From an uncultured Collinsella sp. (lineage in GTDB: Bacteria > Actinomycetota > Coriobacteriia > Coriobacteriales > Coriobacteriaceae), in assembly GCA_902482615.1 (NCBI GenBank), contig CABTAA010000039.1, forward strand, positions 1-10,590: a stretch of 10,590 bases of DNA, in the 5' to 3' direction. Positions 5,934-10,590 of the stretch are shown here, piece after piece (within the stretch, counting starts at the first letter, position 1; the number at the start of each line of letters is the position of its first letter). Made by a program: the position numbers and the translations under genes. Below the pieces are notes generated by a model. That model made no database searches, had not been told where the DNA came from, and saw only the letters and a program-made list of their open reading frames with translations.

Positions 5934-6314
5934 ATGTCGGAAGCAACTAGGACTCGCACGCATGCGCCTGAGGTTAGGCAGCGCGCCGTCGAGATCCTCC
6001 AAGAGGGGGTCGGTCATCGCGCCCTCGCTGCGGAGCTTGGCATTCCCCAGGCCACGGCTCGTCAGTGGGCCCGCGCGTATGCTGTGGGCGGTGCCGACGC
6101 CGTTCTCAACGCCGGTTCGCATCATCACACCTATTCGTACGAAGTTAAGCTCGCCGTGGTTAAGGATCGCTTGGAAAACGGCTTAACGGTTCGCGAGGCC
6201 ATGATCAAGCACAAGATTCCCAGCGAGTCTTCGGTCAAGGCTTGGTGCCGTCAGTACCGCGAGAGCGGTGAGTCCGCACTGGTCGATAAGCCGCGCGTTA
6301 AAAAGACGGAATAG
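5934..6314 (+). CDS. Small double helix-turn-helix protein, IS3/IS150 OrfA-like
   Basis: A basic 126-residue protein with two tandem HTH units. The first (about 10-50) contains VRQRAVEILQEGVGHRALAA, then ELGIPQATARQWARAY. The second (about 65-120) contains VKLAVVKDRLENGLTVREAM, then KIPSESSVKAWCRQYRESG and ends ALVDKPRVKK. This layout and the closing 'W...Y...G...L..K.R' are typical of the OrfA half of IS3/IS150-type transposases. No OrfB (DDE integrase) follows: a terminator begins 13 bp after the stop and then the hydrogenase promoter region. No terminal inverted repeats were noticed. It is therefore either an orphaned transposase half or a domesticated DNA-binding protein; the intact frame with its own terminator slightly favours the second. 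The start is uncertain: ATG 5934 has only a weak GGCAGG, and GTG 5925 (three residues longer) has AAGG at 5913-5916. GC content is normal, unlike the AT-rich DNA upstream. Confidence 0.7.
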   Translation: MSEATRTRTHAPEVRQRAVEILQEGVGHRALAAELGIPQATARQWARAYAVGGADAVLNAGSHHHTYSYEVKLAVVKDRLENGLTVREAMIKHKIPSESSVKAWCRQYRESGESALVDKPRVKKTE

Positions 6315-6326
6315 CAAACGGGATGG

Positions 6327-6349
6327 TGCGCCCACAGGGGCGCATTTTT
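6327..6349 (+). terminator. Rho-independent terminator of the HTH gene
   Basis: A perfect 7-bp stem tgcgccc (6327-6333) with gggcgca (6338-6344) and loop acag is followed directly by TTTTT (6345-6349). Confidence 0.85.
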
Positions 6350-6439
6350 CTTGCCGCCTCTCTGCTCCAAAGCGGACGTGCCCTTACTCCGTACGCCTAA
6401 AACTCCCCAGTTGACCGAAAACCCGCTGCCGCTACTCAT

Positions 6440-6466
6440 CAATTGAGCTATAACGTTAAACAATTG
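6440..6466. promoter_or_regulatory. Paired CAATTG sites around a -10-like box ahead of the hydrogenase operon
   Basis: Two CAATTG palindromes (6440-6445 and 6461-6466) are 21 bp apart, two helical turns, and enclose TATAAC (6449-6454; 5 of 6 for a -10) and the palindrome taacgtta (6451-6458). No good -35 box is found for TATAAC; a TTGACC at 6411-6416 is 32 bp away and would need a different -10 (TACTCA, 6433-6438, 16-bp spacing). Transcription from TATAAC would start near 6461. This may be promoter plus operator for the operon. Confidence 0.35.
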
Positions 6467-6494
6467 CAGCGTTTTTGCATGGGGGAGTGATGGT

Positions 6495-9377
6495 ATGACG
6501 CTACTGTATTTCCTTACCCTGTTTCCGCTGGTACCGGCGCTGGGCATGCTGTTCGCGCGCGGCGACCGCGCCCGCGATGCGGTGGGGCTCATAGGTTCCG
6601 GCATTATTATGGCGGTGACAGTTGTAGTCGCCGTCATGTTTTTTGGCATGGGTCCGCAGAGCTTTGAGGTTGCCTCCGGCACCTCGCATGTGCTCTCGAT
6701 CATCAGCTCCGTCATCGACGTCATCCTGTGCGCCGTCATCCTGTACAACGCGTACAAATATAGGAACGCGCTCACCACGGTGCTCGGCATAGTCCAGCTG
6801 GTGGGCTCGCTCGCCTTTGCAGCCATGACGTTGCCCGCGGCCGAAGCCGTCACGGCAACGCCGCTCTACCTGGACTACATGAGCGTGATCATGGTGCTCG
6901 CCGTCGGCATCGTCGGCAGCCTAATCTGCGTGTATGCCTTGGGTTATATGAAGGACTTCCAGGCCCATGACGAGCACGAGGCCGCGCTGCGCGGGCAGAC
7001 CGCGCCCGACCGTCGCCCGCAGTTCCTGGCGCTCATGTTCCTGTTCCTCTCGGCCATGTTCGTTATCGTGACGAGCGACAACCTTGAGTGGCTGTTCTGC
7101 GGCTGGGAAATCACCACCGTGTGCTCGTTCCTTATGATTGGCTACACGCGCACGCCCGAGGCCATTAAAAACGCCTTTACCCAGATCGTCCTCAACATGC
7201 TGGGCGGCATCGCGTTTTTGGCCGGACTCATGTACCTGCACGTGAACGGCATGCCGCTGACCATCTCGGGCATGATTGAGCTTTCCGGCGCCGGAACCGC
7301 GCAATCCGCGCTGCTGGTGATGCCGGTCATCCTGTTGTCGCTCGCCGCACTCACCAAGGCCGCACAGATGCCGTTCCACACTTGGCTGTTAGGCGCCATG
7401 GTTGCCCCTACTCCCACGAGCGCCCTGCTGCACTCGTCAACCATGGTCAAGGCCGGCGTGTTCCTAATGGTCAAGCTGAGCCCGCTCTATGCCATCTATC
7501 CCGTGACGGGCTTTATGGTCACGAGTGTGGGTGCCATCACGTTTTTGCTCGCTGCCCTCATGGCCATCTCGCAGAGCAACGCCAAACGCGTGCTCGCGTA
7601 CTCCACCATTTCCAACTTGGGCCTCATCAGCGCCTGCCTGGGTGTCGGCGCGCCCGAGGCCGTATGGGCGGCCATCTTCCTGATCCTGTTCCACACGGTG
7701 GCCAAGTCGCTGCTGTTCCTGTGCGTGGGCACGGCTGAGCATCATATCGGCAGCCGCAATATCGAGGACATGGACGGTATGTTCAGCCGCATGCCGCACC
7801 TGACGCGCCTGATGATGCCGGGCATTATGGGCATGTTTGTGGCGCCGTTTGGCATGCTCGTGTCCAAGTGGGGCGCCCTGGTGGCGTTCGCGCAGACTGG
7901 CAACGTGCTCATGATCATGGTGCTTGCCTTTGGCTCGGCCGCGACGTTTTACTTCTGGGGCAAGTGGCTTGCCAAGCTTTCGGGCGTCGACCCCACGGCT
8001 CAAAACGTTGAGGTCAATGTCCATAAGACCGAATGGGTGGCCCTCAACACCATCGCCGCGCTGCTGATTCTGTGCTGCGTGGCCTTCCCGGTTATCTCGA
8101 GCGGTCTGGTGTCGCCTTACTTGGCCATGGTGTTTGGCCGCGTGCCGTACGTTATCGGCAAGGACGCCATGTATCTGATGGTGGTTATCGTGGCTTTTAT
8201 CGCCGTGGTGCTGCTGACTTCATTCCGCGTGAGCAACAAACCGCACGTCAACGTGTACCTTTCGGGCGTGGGAACCGACAAATATCGCCATTTCCGCGGC
8301 TCGATGGGACACGAGGTGAAGGCCGAAAAGCGCAATTGGTACTCGGAGGACGCCCTTGGCGAGAAGCGTATTGGCCCCGCGGGCAGCGTCGTGTGCTGCA
8401 GCATTATCTTGTTTGCGCTGCTGTGTTGCGCGTGGATTGGGCCCGAGCGGCTTGCCATGAGCGCGCCCTCGGTGCTGCGCGGCAAGTATTTCGAAGGCTC
8501 GGGCGTCGTGGGCATTTTTATTGGCACCGTGGCGTTTGCCCTGCTGGCGCCGCTTGTGGGCGGCTTGATCGACGGTCTTGACCGTAAGCTTTCGGCCCGC
8601 ATGCAGGGCCGCGTGGGCCCGCGCCTGCTGCAGCCCTTCTACGATGTGGCCAAGCTGCTGCGCAAGGCCCCTGCCAGCGTAAACACCATGGACGATACCT
8701 ACATGGCGTGCGCGCTCATCTTTACCGTCGTGGGTGGCGGCATCTTTGTGTCGGGCTCCAACACGCTGCTGTGCGCTTTTATGGTGACGCTTGCTGCGAT
8801 CTTTGTGGTGTTGGCGTCTGCCTCGACGCAAAGCCCGTTTGCCCAGGTCGGCGCCGATCGTGAGTTGCTGCAGGTTATGAGTTACGAGCCCGCCGTTCTG
8901 CTGATGAGCGTGGGCCTGTACCTTGCCACCGACAGCTTCGATTCCATTGCCGTGACGGGGCAGTCGGCCCCCATCATCGTGTACAGTGCGCCCATTTTCC
9001 TCGCGCTGCTTGCGGTGCTTACCATCAAGCTGCGCAAGTCGCCGTTTGACCTTTCGTACTCGCATCACGCGCATCAGGAGATTGTCCAGGGTGTCGCCAC
9101 CGAGATGAGCGGCGGCACGCTGGCCAAGATGACCCTTATGCACTGGTGCGAGACCGTGCTGTTTTTGATGTGGGTGGGCATGTTCTTTGTTTGGGACAAC
9201 CCGGTGAGCTGGGTGGTCGCCCTGGTCGTGATGGCCGCGACGTACTTTGTCGAGGTGCTCATCGACAACACCTTCGCACGCAGCACCTGGCGCAGCTGCT
9301 TTAAGCTCGGCTGGGGCGTGGCGCTGGCGTTTGGCCTGCTCAACCTTATGCCCATCCTCGTCGACGTATTTATTTAG
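6495..9377 (+). CDS. Fused Ech/Hyf hydrogenase membrane subunit: NuoL-like (EchA/HyfB) plus NuoH-like (EchB/HyfC)
   Basis: A 960-residue polytopic membrane protein that joins two subunits normally encoded separately. Residues about 1-620 are a proton-translocating antiporter-like subunit with the expected charged residues: E205 in CGWEITTVCSF, K288 in LTKAAQMPFHTWL, H313 and K319 in LLHSSTMVKAG, K364 in SNAKRVLAYSTISNLG, K404 in HTVAKSLLF. Around 630-690 come a hydrophilic linker and extra membrane helices. Residues about 675-960 are the NuoH/HyfC-type subunit, with MQGRVGPRLLQPFYDVAKLL (703 on), the quinone-cavity-like loop FDLSYSHHAHQEIVQG and a terminal DNTFARSTW segment. Together they would form the membrane arm of an energy-converting [NiFe] hydrogenase, moving H+ or Na+ as electrons pass to protons. 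Start ATG 6495 has GGGGGAG (6481-6487) at 7 nt. The small subunit follows 12 bp after the stop, matching the Ech order A-B-C-D. Hydrogenase rather than complex I or Mrp is inferred from gene order and the SHHAHQE loop. The frame is uninterrupted across the junction. Confidence 0.85.
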   Translation: MTLLYFLTLFPLVPALGMLFARGDRARDAVGLIGSGIIMAVTVVVAVMFFGMGPQSFEVASGTSHVLSIISSVIDVILCAVILYNAYKYRNALTTVLGIVQLVGSLAFAAMTLPAAEAVTATPLYLDYMSVIMVLAVGIVGSLICVYALGYMKDFQAHDEHEAALRGQTAPDRRPQFLALMFLFLSAMFVIVTSDNLEWLFCGWEITTVCSFLMIGYTRTPEAIKNAFTQIVLNMLGGIAFLAGLMYLHVNGMPLTISGMIELSGAGTAQSALLVMPVILLSLAALTKAAQMPFHTWLLGAMVAPTPTSALLHSSTMVKAGVFLMVKLSPLYAIYPVTGFMVTSVGAITFLLAALMAISQSNAKRVLAYSTISNLGLISACLGVGAPEAVWAAIFLILFHTVAKSLLFLCVGTAEHHIGSRNIEDMDGMFSRMPHLTRLMMPGIMGMFVAPFGMLVSKWGALVAFAQTGNVLMIMVLAFGSAATFYFWGKWLAKLSGVDPTAQNVEVNVHKTEWVALNTIAALLILCCVAFPVISSGLVSPYLAMVFGRVPYVIGKDAMYLMVVIVAFIAVVLLTSFRVSNKPHVNVYLSGVGTDKYRHFRGSMGHEVKAEKRNWYSEDALGEKRIGPAGSVVCCSIILFALLCCAWIGPERLAMSAPSVLRGKYFEGSGVVGIFIGTVAFALLAPLVGGLIDGLDRKLSARMQGRVGPRLLQPFYDVAKLLRKAPASVNTMDDTYMACALIFTVVGGGIFVSGSNTLLCAFMVTLAAIFVVLASASTQSPFAQVGADRELLQVMSYEPAVLLMSVGLYLATDSFDSIAVTGQSAPIIVYSAPIFLALLAVLTIKLRKSPFDLSYSHHAHQEIVQGVATEMSGGTLAKMTLMHWCETVLFLMWVGMFFVWDNPVSWVVALVVMAATYFVEVLIDNTFARSTWRSCFKLGWGVALAFGLLNLMPILVDVFI

Positions 9378-9389
9378 GAGGCGGCATCC

Positions 9390-10007
9390 ATGGATCATAA
9401 AATGTCGCGCTCGCCGTGGGTTATTCATTACGACGGTTCGAGCTGCAACGGATGTGATATCGAGGTGCTGGCCTCGCTCACGCCGCTGTTCGATGCGGAG
9501 CGCTTTGGCGTGGTCAACACCGGCAACCCCAAGCATGCGGATATCTTTTTGGTGACGGGGTCGGTCAATGCCCAGAACCTGCCTGTCGTGCGCCAGATCT
9601 ACAACCAGATGCTCGAGCCCAAGTGTGTGGTGGCATGCGGTATCTGCGCGTGCTCGGGCGGCGTGTTTCGCGATGCCTATAACGTGATCGGCGGCGTGGA
9701 CCGCGCGATTCCCGTGGATGTGTACGCGCCCGGGTGCGCCATTCGTCCCGAGACCGTGATCGATGCCATTGTGGAGGCGTGCGGCATCCTGGATCAGAAG
9801 GAGGCCGTGATGCGTGCTGGCGGCGATCCGCTTACCGTGGGCGGCGCCGCAACCTGGGACGGTGGCGTTGAGCTGGGCGAGGACGGGTTTGTAGCTGCTG
9901 CGGGGGCCGGGGCCGGTGTCGACGCAGGCACGGCTGACGGCGCGCCCGCTGCTGGCGCGCCTGCCGGGAAGCCTGCCGCGCCCGCCGTTGCAAAGGAGGC
10001 CGAGTAA
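9390..10007 (+). CDS. Ech/Hyf-type hydrogenase small subunit, NuoB-like (EchC/HyfI), with low-complexity tail
   Basis: A 205-residue iron-sulfur protein of the NuoB/[NiFe]-hydrogenase small-subunit family. It carries the single proximal [4Fe-4S] cluster that passes electrons to the catalytic subunit. Visible ligands are C19 and C22 (SSCNGCDIE), C86 in ACGICACSGG, and C116 in APGCAIRPE; C79, C83 and C88 are additional cysteines nearby. The folded domain ends near residue 140 (AIVEACGILDQKE). The remaining 65 or so residues are a Gly/Ala/Pro-rich, probably disordered extension ending in PAVAKEAE, unusual for a family that often ends near 150. ATG 9390 has TAGGAGG (9375-9381), where the SD overlaps the previous stop codon, indicating translational coupling. 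It overlaps the next gene in TAATG (10005-10009). Predicted cytoplasmic, docked on the membrane arm. Confidence 0.88.
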   Translation: MDHKMSRSPWVIHYDGSSCNGCDIEVLASLTPLFDAERFGVVNTGNPKHADIFLVTGSVNAQNLPVVRQIYNQMLEPKCVVACGICACSGGVFRDAYNVIGGVDRAIPVDVYAPGCAIRPETVIDAIVEACGILDQKEAVMRAGGDPLTVGGAATWDGGVELGEDGFVAAAGAGAGVDAGTADGAPAAGAPAGKPAAPAVAKEAE

Positions 10008-10590
10008 TGCAAAAGGCTATCTATGCCACCGTCGTGATCGATGAGCTGTTGCCGCATGTGCAGGCGCTCAAGGGTGCTGGCGCGCGCTTTGTGCAAATGC
10101 ACGCCGAGCGCAACGTCGACGACGGCACGTATCGCTTGGTCTATACGTTTATCAACGTTCGTGCTGCTCAGGAGCAGATCGCTCAGGACGGCAGCTATGC
10201 AATTGAGAACCTGGTAGTCGAGGGCATCGACCAGCACCAGGAGATTCCGTCCATCAGCTCGTACTATCCGGCGGTATTCCCGTTTGAGAACGAGGCGCAT
10301 GACCTGTTTGGTCTTGCCATCACCGACATGCAGATCGACTTCAACGGCTTTTTCTACCAGGTCTCGACTGCCGAGCCCATGAGCGTTATCACGCCCGAGG
10401 TGAAGGCCGCGGGAGGTCTGGCGATCATCGGCACGGAGCGTCACGAGAGCCGCCGCGTCGACCGCCAGCTGCGCGGACGCGCCGGACGTCAGGGCGACCC
10501 CGGATCGTCGCAGTTCTTCGTATCGCTCGAAGACGACCTGATGCGTCTGTTCGGTTCGGGCCGCATCGCTTCGATGATGGACCGCATGGG
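10007..10590 (+). CDS. NuoC-like hydrogenase subunit (EchD/HyfG N-part), running in frame into SecA sequence; 3' end beyond window
   Basis: ATG 10007 overlaps the previous stop (TAATG) and has AAGGAGG (9993-9999) upstream, so this is the next gene of the hydrogenase operon. Residues 1 to about 133 fit the 30-kDa/NuoC family: a short N-terminal alpha/beta domain (TVVIDELLPHVQALKGAGAR), then YYPAVFPFENEAHDLFGLAI (about 91-110), the conserved docking segment, and DMQIDFNGFFYQVSTAEPMS. In the complex it bridges the small and large subunits. From residue 136 (10412) the protein stops resembling NuoC and is SecA instead (see the separate entry), with no stop codon or frame change. Ech-type NuoC proteins normally go on for a short charged Lys/Ala tail and stop, so the natural 3' end of this gene is missing. 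The NuoC half is confident; a genuine NuoC-SecA fusion protein is not. Confidence 0.75.
   Translation, partial: MQKAIYATVVIDELLPHVQALKGAGARFVQMHAERNVDDGTYRLVYTFINVRAAQEQIAQDGSYAIENLVVEGIDQHQEIPSISSYYPAVFPFENEAHDLFGLAITDMQIDFNGFFYQVSTAEPMSVITPEVKAAGGLAIIGTERHESRRVDRQLRGRAGRQGDPGSSQFFVSLEDDLMRLFGSGRIASMMDRM
10412..10590 (+). other. secA: SecA fragment (motor domain, motif VI region) joined to the NuoC-like frame
   Basis: The last 59 complete codons read GGLAIIGTERHESRR, then QLRGRAGRQGDPG and SLEDDLMRLFGSGR, ending MMDRMG. This is the highly conserved helicase motif V/VI region of the protein-export ATPase SecA, including the arginine-rich motif VI used in ATP hydrolysis. Neither the start nor the DEAD-motor N-terminal half of SecA is present. 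Glycine codon use changes at the junction: 4 of the 9 complete Gly codons here are GGA, against 0 of 7 in the preceding NuoC-like part. SecA identity is near certain from the motif; its contiguity with the hydrogenase gene is doubtful. Confidence 0.9.

Noticed and set aside
8220..9536. A 438-codon minus-strand frame opposite the hydrogenase genes
   Set aside because: The translation is His/Arg/Gly/Ala-rich without a domain, and it spans the boundary between two well-supported genes on the other strand.

Overview
The window looks like chromosomal DNA from a high-GC anaerobic actinobacterium of the class Coriobacteriia, most like Collinsella. This rests on GC-rich codon use, the recognisable protein families (a biotin ligase and CoaX pair, an Old Yellow Enzyme/FadH-like flavoprotein, an Ech-type membrane hydrogenase) and overall style. 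It is an impression from reading, not a database match.

Layout. Positions 2-325 hold the 3' end of a biotin--protein ligase gene, followed by a hairpin terminator. Next is an AT-richer module: a 398-residue AAA/DUF4143-type ATPase (578-1774) bracketed by three copies of a 41-bp AT-rich palindrome, two upstream and one just after the stop. Type III pantothenate kinase (coaX, 1880-2653) runs on the minus strand toward it. An initiator tRNA-fMet (2851-2927) with its own promoter and terminator follows. Then comes a geometrically regular array of four long-dyad repeats (3016-3312, period 80-81 bp, each with exactly 25 nt between 8-bp arms). A 676-residue FMN/Fe-S/FAD oxidoreductase (3456-5486) and its terminator come next. 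An AT-rich patch (about 5600-5930) holds what may be a DeoR-family regulator relic, then a lone double-HTH, IS3-OrfA-like protein (5934-6314). The right third is the start of an energy-converting [NiFe] hydrogenase (Ech) operon: a single fused NuoL-like plus NuoH-like membrane protein (6495-9377), the NuoB-like small subunit (9390-10007) and the NuoC-like subunit (from 10007).

How they work together. The hydrogenase genes are tightly coupled, with an SD overlapping the previous stop and a TAATG overlap. They would encode the membrane arm (H+ or Na+ transport) and the electron-transfer subunits of a complex that couples H2 evolution to ion pumping. The large catalytic subunit and the ferredoxin-like subunit are not reached.

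Most striking points: (1) about 180 bp before the window end the NuoC-like reading frame switches, in frame, into the helicase motif VI region of SecA. This is most likely an assembly chimera or rearrangement and should be resolved before the end is trusted. (2) Palindromes bracket the DUF4143 ATPase gene. (3) The dyad repeat array beside the initiator tRNA is highly regular. Points 2 and 3 are the best candidates for under-described biology here.
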